From Karstenula rhodostoma CBS 690.94 (Eukaryota; Ascomycota; Dothideomycetes; Pleosporales; Didymosphaeriaceae), in NCBI GenBank assembly GCA_010093485.1, contig MU001511.1:124001-188000 (forward strand): DNA of 64,000 bases, written 5' to 3'. This document shows positions 44,796-55,150 of this stretch, in pieces. The number at the start of each line of letters is the position of its first letter. Position 1 is the first letter of the stretch. The notes under the pieces were generated by a model. It did not search any database, was not told where the DNA came from, and saw nothing but the letters and a program-made list of their open reading frames with translations. Both the position numbers and the translations under genes were made by a program.

Positions 44796-45116
44796 CATTT
44801 ATTTAAAAAAGAAAATCTATCTGATATTCTTGCGCATCTTCATCCATATCTATCTAACGGTAGCACTGCCTGTAAGCTCTTACTTTCAACTGAACGTCGC
44901 AGAACCGCAGGACAAAGGGAGCTGGTTGCAACGCCACCTGCCATGCTCCTTTCCAGTTCAGGTGAAACAAAGGAAGATGATGAGCTTTTGTGCCGACCAG
45001 AAGGTAAATACTTGTATGTTCCGAGTTATTCCCTCTTCATTCCACTTCTTTACATTTGACTAACTGTGAGCCGTGTCATCGACCAAAGTGCTCCTCTTTT
45101 ATCCAACTCTTGCAAG
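44796..45116. other. Intergenic region
   Basis: 321 bp of 3' and 5' untranslated sequence between two plus-strand genes. No feature recognised. Confidence 0.4.
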
Positions 45117-48100
45117 ATGGCCAAGGGAAAACCAAGGGCCAAATTTCCAGAAGAATACTCATCGGAAGACGATGTGAGAGCGGCACGAGAAGCTCGTGCA
45201 AAGGCTCCTCAAGCGAAGCCGCACAGGCGTGGCGGTGTTCACCAAGTCAAGGACGAACACCTAACCGGCACTAAGTGGGATACAATGACGCGTGATGATA
45301 TGGTGGCTGCTGCTCGAGACGACCCAACATACATACCATTTTTCGCAAAGTTCAAAGCGCAGAAACAAAAAGTGAAGGACCTCCAGAAGCATGTTCTACT
45401 CCGGACTCTCGGCGATGCGGAGAAGGAGCTGGAAAGGAGAGCTAAAGAAGAGAAGAGGGATAATGAGAAGTTGAGAAAGAACGCCGAAATCAAGGCAATA
45501 GAATACAAGGAGGAGAGAAGGGCAGAGCAGCAAAGGAAGCAGGAGGACAGGCTACGGAAAGAAGAAGAGGGCCAGATCTTGAGCGACGAGGACGACGACG
45601 AGAACGAGCCGATGCAGGAACTTCCCCAGGTCTATCTGCACCAAGAGGACAGCGATATTAGCGACACGACCAGCACTCATTCGTCGGAATCGCCTACCTA
45701 CCCGCCGCATCGGCTTCGGATCTTTGAATGGTCGTTCAACGATCCCCCGTCCAACGACTACTGGAAAACACAGCGGACCTGGCCCCAGAACGAGGAGCTT
45801 CAACCTAGGCAACTACCTTACACACCCATGAATGTGATCACCTTGCACTCTCATGAGATGCTACACACGCCCGGGATCGATGCCAAGGACAATAAAAATG
45901 AACCGGATCGCGCACCGGTACTCTCAGAGGAAGTCAAAGATTGTGCTCGCAATGGTGTGTTAATTGGGCCGCTTGAAGGTGCTGTCGTTGAGAGTGGGAT
46001 GTACTGGAGCAAGCGCACGATTGTACAAGGATGGAATGGACGGATCTACTTCAACCTACCACGTCCAGACGAAGATCTCGCAGAGGTCTATCGGCAATGG
46101 AAGTCTAGGGAGGGGAGGGAAAAACGTAGAATGGATCGCCAGCCGTTACATGAAGCGGGTGCCCACAAGAGAGATCCTAGGTTGAAGGCGATAAGAAAGA
46201 AAGAACAACGCAAGATTACGAAGAAAGTGTATAGAGCTTCCCAATGGCGCCCCACACTCGTGTACCTTCCAGCGTATCTTCCCGCTTACTATAAAGCCCC
46301 GAATGATGGTCCTGAGGACAGGTTTGCGGAACGTGATATCAAGGACTTGTTTTATATCCGTTGCAAAGGCGAGAGTGTCCCAACTTTTTTCTTTTGGGCG
46401 GAAAAAGACGAGTGGAAGAACCCTACGAAACCAAACCCAAAGTATAAGGAGTACGAGGATCAGCACTCGCGTCGCGACTTCCAGAGCAAATCAACGCCAG
46501 AGCGCCGACTTTCTGGATTAATTCGCGTCAAGAAAGTGCCTGCTGCACACAGATTCTTGAGAACGCCAAAAATGCGGACTACAACTAGGTACGAAGCCGT
46601 ACTTTGGGCCATCGAGCGCGACATCTACAACTTCGGATTTAAGTATACCTTAAACGTATACCATGACAAGTGGTTGGGTGAAGGGCGGGAGGATGCATGG
46701 AACACATTGACGCAGGTGCTGAGACACCAGCTTCCACCAAGTGGTAGATTGCCGACACATCCACCTGTACGGCTTGAGCGCGACCCAAGTATGATAAGCA
46801 TAGCAGAGAAGATGGCGCGCGTCGAGGACTTCTCTGGCGAACCAGTCATTCCCATTTATATCAACGACGACTGGACTCGAAACGACGACGCGTATTGGAG
46901 TACCGAGGAACGCCCCAGAACACCAGCCCATGATGACATGCATGTAGACATGCACTACGCCAAGCCCCTCTCCAGAGCAGGAAGACCCGTGTCTAGGCCT
47001 GAGACGCCCGCACCCAGGTTAAGCAAGCCAGACACACCGCATTCTCTGCACCGGAGGATCAGCGATGTTTTCGCCTGGGTGTCTACAGTTTCGACGCCGG
47101 GCTCGCAGTTTTATAATGCGCCGAGCCCCACCGCGCCTCAGCAGCTTCAGGAGGGGACCGATCTCGCGCTCAATATCATGGTCGATCGAGCACCCGCTCA
47201 CCCGTTTCGTCCTGATATGTGGACGATGATGCAGGACCGGTATAGGTTACAGGGCCAGACGCCAGGAATCTGTGCGATTTGCCTGGAGGAACTTGGTGAT
47301 ATCTCTCTAGCGAAGTAAGTATGCTCACCTTTGCCTCGAGCCCATTATCGCAATGCTTGTTTTCCCTTTCTTTGTACGCTCTAAATATTTCTGGCCGAGC
47401 AAACCGAACAAACATTTGATCTTATCCGCAAGAGTGTGCCTGACTTCACAAAGCTACGAACAACACCTCCTCCAGCACATGGTGGGCATCGCTTTTTACT
47501 GCCCCTTCTGCAACATGGACTGGGACTTTATGGATGGCAAAGCCAAAGCCAAACACGTGCGCAGTCACCGTGACGAAGGCTACGACACACACGCGTGGCT
47601 CAAATACGCACGAGTAAATCCTGGGACAACCAAGAGAAGGCTAACGCAGACACCGCCGGAATTACAAGGTAACGCCGCAGTCCCGAACATCAACGGCAAT
47701 CCAACACGCAGACGCCCCAGCGTAAGATTCTCGCAAACGACGGTGGGACAGCGCACAGCGTACAACGACTTCGACCTTGCCGATCCCACGGGCATATATG
47801 CACCCGGCTTCGACGCACCCCCCACGGGACCCAACACCACCGGCTCAGACGCCACCCTTTCAACATGGAGATCCAGCTCCCGCCGAAGCAGCCATAATTC
47901 CCAGGGCCCGGACAAACCCGCGGGGAAAGTGCCAACCAAGTCCAGCATCAAGAAGAAGTCGAATCTGACGATTGATACGGGTAATGATCGGCGGCGCAGG
48001 GTGGTGTACGATGTGGCGGATGATGAGTTTTTGTACCAGGATGCACATGACTCGAGGAGGAAGAGCTCGTCGGATTCGTTGAGGGGGGGTGATAGGGGGA

Positions 48101-50343
48101 TGCGGGTTTATACGTATGCTGACAACGGGGAGGGGTGGGATGATGACAGTGATAGCGATAGCGATAGCGATAGCGAGAGTGGGAGTGTGAGCGAGGATGG
48201 TGGCGGTGGGGCCCCTATACAACCGGGGAGACGGGTAGGCGGTGTGCAGATAAGGGCTGGAGAGGTAACTTTGGGGAGTGTTGTGGAGATTGGAAGTGAA
48301 GAGGAGGAGGAAGAGGGAGAGGACAGCGGGCTTGACAGTGAGGGGGGAGATTATGAAGACGAGCAGGATGAGAGCCACGACGATGACAAGGGAGAAGAGG
48401 AAAATGAACAAGATAATTCCGGGTACGGGGACGAAAGCCAAGATGGCAAAGAACTCGATGGCGACAGCAGTGGCGGCAGTGAGGATGATGATCCCACAAA
48501 TCTTGAGGAGGAAACGTACTCAAGCCAGCGTTCTAGTAGGAACTCACAGGTCGAGAGCAACGCTACGGAGGGGGATAACGCAGAAGAGGAAGAAGGTAAT
48601 GTAAGTTTGTCCGCCTGCATTCTACAGTAACAAGACGAAATTTTAAGTACAATCGACCTACGTATTGCCTGTACCCGGGCCTCAGGCAACACATCGTATT
48701 CATACCATTGTTTTAGCACTGTACAGGAGTGAATTTCGCTGATTAAGACGCAGTCCCGCTCACCCAGCCGCAAGAGGGCCAGATATTTCTCCACCACTCC
48801 TGGTTTCGCAAGCTCCTCGGGCGTGACCAGGTACAAAAGACGAAAAACGAGTGGCGGGGAGGATACGAGCTCCCCCAGAGCACCGACCGTCTCACCGCTT
48901 ACGCCTCAATCGTCGGGGAAGAAGCGGCGTTCATCTGGAGGGCCTAGCCCCGGAGGCGACAGTGACGGCGATCCCTCCGATGATGATGCCAGCAACGGCG
49001 GTGGTGGTAGAGGGGGCAGGCCCGCCAGCCGACGCTCATCTCGCACTTCCACGTCATCAGGTAGGAAGTCGACATCCTCCCAGGGCTCTGCTTCTGGTCC
49101 TGCTTCTCCGCCTTCGGCTTTCCTGGCGGATGGATGGCAAGAATGGCCAGCGCCTGCGCATCTGTGGTACCACGTCGTGCAAGTAGAACAGCAGGAGGAA
49201 CAAGCTTCTGATGAAGACGAACCGCAAGCACTTTCGGAAGTTAACGACCTCGCCCAGGAGCCGTCGGAAGTACTCGAAGGGCTCTCCATCGATGAAGCCT
49301 ACGCCCTGATGAGCGTCAAGAAAGGCAGACGCCGCCATCACATCCCGCGTGACCAGCGGCGCAAGCTATCATATACATCGAGTGCATCCAGCGACAGACC
49401 CAGGACCCACCGCTCACCCGCGCCGAGTCCCTCGTCCAGCTTCGCGCGTGCAAGATATGTGCAGCGCAACTCGGCTGTGCCGCCGAACACACCGGCTGTT
49501 GTTGGTGGCAGCTTCCCCGACATACTTGAGGAGGCATTGTCGCAGCCGCCGAGTCCGGGACAGCTGAGTGATAGGATTGGGGGTGTAAAGACGACGAGGA
49601 TAGGGGAGTCGAGGGATAGGGCGTCGGTGGGGGCACCGGGGCGGAGGAGATCATCGACGGCGGGGAGTAAGCGAACATCTGGGAGTGAGGGATGGGATGA
49701 CCCTGCGGTGCAGCGGAAGAAGGCGGTTAGGACGCCACCGGGAAAGAAGGTAGGAGAGAATAGTGACCATGTGGAGAAGGATGGTCAGGAGAACGAAGAG
49801 GACAATGAGGATGTGAATGTGGACGAGGTTGACTCCCCCGTCCCCAAACCTAAGCCAGCAAGGACGACAAGGCTACAACAGGTTATGAAAAACGCCAAGA
49901 TGCGCAAACAAGGAAAGAAGAAGATTTCTCCGTCTGATAAGACAGAAGAGGACGGTGATACAGACGCGCGTCCTCGCCCCCCGACCCCTAGACGCGCGAA
50001 CAACCCTACAAAAGCCACCGCAGCAAAGAAACCGACGAAATCGAAAAAGACAGGGGCACAGAAACCGCAGAAAGATGCCTCGGGATCAGAACATGACGAA
50101 GCTGATGAGCCTTCTCAAGATGAAGTTTCCGAAAGCGAAGAGCCTGACGAGGAAAACGCCTCGATGTACCAACCTACTCGACCGGCGCGGAACAAGGCAG
50201 ACAAGAAGAAAGCTGCACCCGCACCGAAGAAGCAGTCGGCTAAGCAGGTCAAGCAACCGGCGAAGAAGGTGCAGCCGAGGAAAAGGATGACTGAGGCAGA
50301 GCGTTTGGAGGCGCAGGCGAAGCAGTGGGGTTACATTGATTGA
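45117..50343 (+). CDS. Large unrecognised, probably nuclear protein with a Cys/His cluster
   Basis: Exons 45117-47314, 47400-48600 and 48754-50343 give 1662 residues. The start at 45117 has a good context (CAAGATGG). Order: a charged helical N-terminus (coiled-coil-like, about 85-180, Glu/Lys/Arg-rich); a folded-looking region (about 215-560, with GVLIGPLEGAVVESGMYWSK and VPTFFFWAEKDEW); then a possible zinc-binding cluster that spans intron 1: CAICLEEL, later HLILSARVC, HLLQHM, FYCPFCNMDW and KHVRSH. Long acidic runs (poly D-S, then EEEEEGE) and a Lys/Pro-rich C-terminus with several NLS-like KKR/RKR stretches follow. Intron 2 (153 nt) holds the palindromic element. No family recognised; a chromatin or nuclear scaffold role is a guess. 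Confidence 0.72.
48625..48721 (+). mobile_element. TA-flanked palindromic element in intron 2 of the 1662-residue gene (97 bp)
   Basis: Left end CAGTAACAAGACGAAATTTT, right end TTGTTTTAGCACTG. The interior AGGCAACACATCGTATTCAT matches AGGGCAACACACTGTACTCA of the copy in SOD intron 3. TA flanks both ends. It starts 24 nt from the donor and ends 32 nt before the acceptor. Confidence 0.75.
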
Positions 50344-50687
50344 TTTATTGGTTCATGTTATTCGTGTTTTTTTTTCATTGGTTTGTAGTTCGGTACAATC
50401 CTTCAAAATGTACTCAGGTCTGTCGGTTACTGTAGCGACATTTGTTAGCTCGCGTCCCGGTAGACATTGTGGTACCGCATAATCTCACGTATAAGATGTA
50501 TGCTAGGCTCAACTAGGCGTGTGCTCTTACAACCATTAAGATGGTTCATGTGCTGTATCGTGAACTTGGCGCTTAGACATAAAGAAACCCGGCATCGACA
50601 ACATCTCAAACACCCAACATCGCGTTCTCCAACTCACCATCTCACAAACCTCCTTCTAGTTCGCGCTTCGAAGCTACCGCTTTCAAA
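50344..50687. other. Intergenic region
   Basis: 344 bp with a T-run shortly after the preceding stop (a likely 3' UTR) and the upstream region of the tetraspan gene. No gene seen. Confidence 0.4.
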
Positions 50688-51569
50688 ATGTCACCCACGG
50701 CCCTCGTTGTCCACTCCGCAACCCTTCTCTCCTCCATCCTTCTGATCGCTCTGTCTATCACCGTGCTCTACACGAGCATCGACGCCTCTAATCGCATCGC
50801 GAGAGACTTCCCTGCAGGAAAGTATGGTGTTTGGTATGGTCCCGTGAATACTGACTCGCAGGACGAAATCGCGGCAGGAGTTCTTGGTAATGATGATAAA
50901 CCTCGCGTACGACTATTCGTCTGAGAAATTTGCTTGGGCTGCCGCCGCGTTCTGCATCGCTATTGGATTGCTCAGTGTGGCATTCGAAATGACGAGACTG
51001 CTCCGCGCTAGAAAGGTACCCATGATGGGCAATGATTGATGCTGTGATCCCACTAACGCTCAGTGCAGAACGGAAACACGGCGACCACGTCCAAGGCGTT
51101 GTCAATCACCACAATCGCCTTGTCAACTGTTACATTCATCGTCTCTCTGGCCGCATTGGTCTTCGTCAATGCCGATGCCAAGAAAATCGAGGAGACAACT
51201 TGCGACTGGTACGGGTCAGCGGACAACTCGTACGCGTTGTTCAAGCCTGGCCGCGATTCGTACACCTGCACAAGGGAACAGGCTGCGTGCACAGTCGTCG
51301 ACTCCACCTTCACGGCGGACATACCGCACAGGGAGACGCAGTGTGTGGAGCTTGTAAGTATCCTTTGGAGACGAGAGGTGTTTGCAAGCCGGACCTTGGC
51401 TGACCATGACGAAAAGCAAATTGCCCGACACACGATGATTCCGCTTACCATCTTCTCGGGTCTGGTGGCGCTTGGGTATGGCGCGCAGATGTGGTTGGCT
51501 AAAAGGGAGAGGTCCGAGGGTGTGGATGCTGAGGAGAGAGTGCGACGACTTCAAGAAGACGACGGGTGA
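50688..51569 (+). CDS. Four-TM fungal membrane protein with a Cys-containing loop
   Basis: Exons 50688-50821, 50862-51015, 51069-51353 and 51417-51569 give 241 residues. Introns are 40, 53 and 63 nt; the first is near the lower size limit for fungi. Four hydrophobic segments are evident: ATLLSSILLIALSITVLY, FAWAAAAFCIAIGLLSVAF, ALSTVTFIVSLAALVF and IPLTIFSGLVALGYGA. The loop between TM3 and TM4 carries four cysteines (TTCDWYG, DSYTCTRE, AACTVV, TQCVEL), suggesting two extracellular disulfides. A charged cytosolic tail follows. The topology resembles SUR7/claudin-like or tetraspan fungal proteins, but no diagnostic motif is certain. The intron joins are needed to link TM1 to TM2. Confidence 0.68.
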
Positions 51570-52454
51570 AGACGTCATTCACGATTGCTTAACGACAACG
51601 GCGCTGGTATTCGGTTTTCGAGAGAAGAGGGTCACGACAATGGAGGTGGGCCGGAGCGTGTAAAGTCCGAGGAACGAATGTCGCGGTGGAAAGATACTCC
51701 AGTCTGAGTAATGAATGTCACGGCGGAAAGATACTTCAGTGCGCACATTGTGGACTTTGACGTGAGACTCCAACTCATGCATCAGGAGAGCGACTGTCCA
51801 AGAAGTGAGTGGGCGCCGTTTAAAGAGGCGAACACAAGCTCGTGTTGTGAGGGGTAAGGAGGCGGAGGCCACAACGCGTGGACCCGAAAGTGCGCACAGC
51901 AACCGCAGCACGAACCAGGTCAATGCGAGCCGTTGTGTAAGAGCAGATGTAGATTCGTGCGGAACATTGTTTGATCCGAGACAGTGTCGTTCCGAGTCTG
52001 CAGTGTTTGCGTCTCGCCCTGGCACCGTGGGAGCAAACGAAGCCGGGATAGACGGCCTTGGCGCGCTCTGGCCACGAGAAATTCGATTTGGTTGTGGTCG
52101 CATGGGCTCTTTCCTCACACTGACTGCTTGTCGCTTGCACCTTCCGCTCTCTCGCACTTCCCCATCGCCCCTCATCGCGTCTCTGCTGATTTGCAAAATC
52201 CACCTCTCCTAATTCTCTTCCTGCAGCCGTGTAGGACAATTCGCTTGCCTCTCCGCTCCCCCTCTCGCGAGACTCGACTCAGCAGTAGGTCCATCCTCCT
52301 CACCCGCCGCCATCGCTGACCAGTCTGCTTGCGCAGCTTCGGAACGTCTTCCTTCGTCCCTCCCGAACCTCAATCAATACTCGCCCCTCCGGCCGCGACC
52401 GCGCTCACGTGAAAGCCTCCGCCGTAATATACCTATACCTTTGCCAATTTCAAC
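51570..52454. promoter_or_regulatory. Upstream region of the G3BP-type gene
   Basis: 885 bp. Open frames of up to about 200 codons on the minus strand look random. The last 300 bp are C/T-rich (CCTCTCCGCTCCCCCTCTCGC), as in 5' regions of strongly expressed fungal genes. Confidence 0.4.
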
Positions 52455-54178
52455 ATGGCAACCGCCGCCGAGCTCCCTGTCAATGGCAGCTACGCGCAAC
52501 AGGACTACGATGGTAGCAACTACGCCAACAACGCCCCTTCATACTCGGCATCTGCTTCTCAGCCAGCCCAGAGCTCCAACACAGCGGCCTCTGAGATTCC
52601 CAAGGACGAGGTTGGCTGGTACTTCGTCGAGCAGTACTACACCACGTTGAGCAGGAGCCCGGACAAACTCTACGTGAGTCAACCGACGCGCACGCCAACG
52701 GCCGTTGCTGACATGAGCACAGCTCTTTTACAACAAGCGCTCGCAATTCGTCTCTGGCAATGAGGAGGACAAGGTCAACGTTTGCGTCGGCCAGAAGGTA
52801 TATAGCCCGTGGAACCTACGGCCGCGCACTGGCTAATCATGGGGCGGCAGGCTATCAATGACCGTATCAAGGATCTCGACTTCCATGACACCAAGGTTCG
52901 CGTCACCAACGTCGATTCGCAGGGTTCTGATGCAAACATTGTTATTCAAGTCATTGGTGAGATCTCAAACAAGGGCCAGCCGCACAAGCGCTTTGCGCAG
53001 ACCTTTGTTCTCGCCGAGCAGACCAATGGCTATTTCGTTCTGAACGACATCTTCCGCTACCTCGCCGAGGAGCCTGAGGATGAAGAGGAGGTTCAGCAAG
53101 ACGCCTCTGCTCCTGCTGCCAGCGTGCCGGAACCCGCACCCGCTGCTGCTGCACCCGAGAACGCTGGCTTGAACCAGAGCGACGAGATCGCCAACACTGA
53201 GGAGGATCTGGCTAAGGTCGACCACAAGCTTGAGGAGACCGCCCAGGAGGAGCCGGCTCGCGAGGCCTCTCCTCCCGCTGCTGCCACTAATGGTACGCCA
53301 GCTGCGGAGAACGCCGAGGTTGCTGAGGCCGAGGACGCCCCTGCCGCCGCTGTGTCTGCGACCGAAGAAGCTCCCATCAAGGAGCCCGAAGCAGCTGTCG
53401 AAGAGGAGGTGGCTCAGCCGGAGAAGCCGAAGGACCCCGCTCCTACACCTGCGCCCAAGGCTGCTGCTCCCGCCGCTCCGGCTAAGCCCGCAGTCCCGAA
53501 GTCATGGGCTGCCCTTGCTGCGTCCGCCCACAAGGTCGCCACTCCAGTTATGCCCGCTGCGGCAACGTCCCAGGCGCCGTCCCAGGCCAAGTCCACTACG
53601 TCGGCCCCTAGCCAGCCTTTGGCTGTGCCCGAAAAGACTTCCGCCCCCGCTCGTGAGATCTCGCCGACCAACAGCCAGGGCGACGCTGCCGGCTGGCAAA
53701 CCGCAGGCACTAAGAAGGAGCAAGCGCGCGGCCAGCAGGTTCAGCCGCCCTCCGATGCTGAGCAGAGGCGCGCTTACATCAAAAACGTCTACAGCCAGGT
53801 CGAGGAGGGTGCCTTGAAGGCAGCTTTGTCCAAGTTCGGTGAGATCGAGCACCTCGACATCAGCCGACCGAAGGTAAGGTTGCAAGCTTCCGTTTACCGC
53901 ATTGGCTAACGTCTTTCTTCTAGAACTGCGCCTTCGTTGATTTCAAGACGGGCGCTGCTTTCCAGGCTGCAGTCTCCGCCAACCCGCACACGGTGAACGG
54001 TCTGGAGATCAAAGTCGAGGAGCGTAAACTCCGTCCCCAGCAGGGCTTCGGCGGCAACAACTTCCGAGGTGGACCTGGCCGCGGCCGTGGCTTCCCTGGC
54101 CAGTCCCGGGGAGGGTTCCAGCGCGGCGGTCGCGGTGGCTCCGTTCGTGGCCGTGGTGGAGCTCCGCAGGAGTCTTAG
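52455..54178 (+). CDS. NTF2/RRM protein of the G3BP family (Nxt3/Bre5-like)
   Basis: Exons 52455-52673, 52723-52797, 52851-53873 and 53924-54178 give 523 residues. The NTF2-like domain is at about 53-168 (VGWYFVEQYYTTLSRSPDKL, LFYNKRSQFV, VIGEISNKGQPHKRFAQTFV, GYFVLNDIFRYL), followed by a long Ala/Pro/Glu-rich acidic linker (about 170-400), an RRM at about 406-474 (AYIKNVYSQVEEGALKAAL, CAFVDFKTGAAFQAAV) and an RGG-rich tail. This is the order of animal G3BP, S. pombe Nxt3 and S. cerevisiae Bre5, which act in stress granules and as partners of the Ubp3/USP10 deubiquitinase. Introns are 49-53 nt with standard signals. Cytosolic RNA binding is inferred. Confidence 0.92.
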
Positions 54179-55150
54179 AGAGTCTGCCTTCTCCCGCCTT
54201 TCGCTCCCACACATGTTACCCCAGCAAAACCTCCGGACTATCAGATATGGCCTATCTCATGACGACTGACGGCTCTAATCACGTGTACTGTATTCGCCTT
54301 TCAGCGCTTGTCCAAAAGTTACGTCTTCGTTTCGACAAAAATATGGGCGTCTCCTTTTCCTAGCTGTGGCACCCACGTCCCCTTGCATAGCGTCTCCTTT
54401 CTTGGCATTCCCTGCACCCTGTACATGTTCGGCAATGTGTTTTTAGCACGTGTTTTCATTTCGTCTGTTAATCTTTTTTGATATCCTCTTTTTCCGGGAA
54501 AGGCATCTACGGGGGTCTGGATAGGAGCAAAGGGGTGTCGTGTCATTTACTGGGGTAGGGTTCATGAGGGTGGAGGTATCTGGGTGTAGACAGCGCTTTT
54601 GCTAGGGGGTGGATGGCACAGGGTGATGAGGACAACGTACACAAGAGAGTCTGGGGGCGGTGCGATATCGCGCTGTAGTGGCCATGTATAACAGTATTCA
54701 TGATGCGTACTGAATTCGATGATTTGTGGAACGGTCTCAGATAACGTCACCTGATGGACATAGTGCCCAACAGGTGCAGGTGCCGGTGCCCAAGCGTCAG
54801 GTGGTCGGCTGATGATGTGATGCGATTCGCCGGCGTGGATAGCTCGAGTGCTGCTGCTGGCAGCTGCATGCATGCCGAAGCGCGGGCCGTATCCAAGCAA
54901 GTAGACATCACCTTGCGACTCTCACCGCAGCAGCATTGAGAGCAATACGTGCTTCACCAATTCGCAGGCGTCTTTGTTCCCCATACTCGACGTCGAAACA
55001 CGGCGCCCGCTTTATCTACTTGTAACTGCACGGCCCAAGCGGGGTTACGCGGGGGTACACGCCGGTCGCCGGGGCTCATAACACAGCACCCAGCACGTCT
55101 CTAGACTCAACAGCCGCTCACTGCTCAGTCCACGCTCAGAGCTCCCCAGC
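54179..55150. other. Intergenic region, about 1 kb
   Basis: 3' UTR of the G3BP-type gene and upstream region of the septin-like gene. A minus-strand frame at 54562-54900 is His/Pro/Ser-rich and not convincing. Confidence 0.45.

Noticed and set aside
51579..52196. 205-codon minus-strand frame
   Set aside because: No coding character; it lies in the probable promoter and 5' UTR of the G3BP-type gene, and other frames are equally open.
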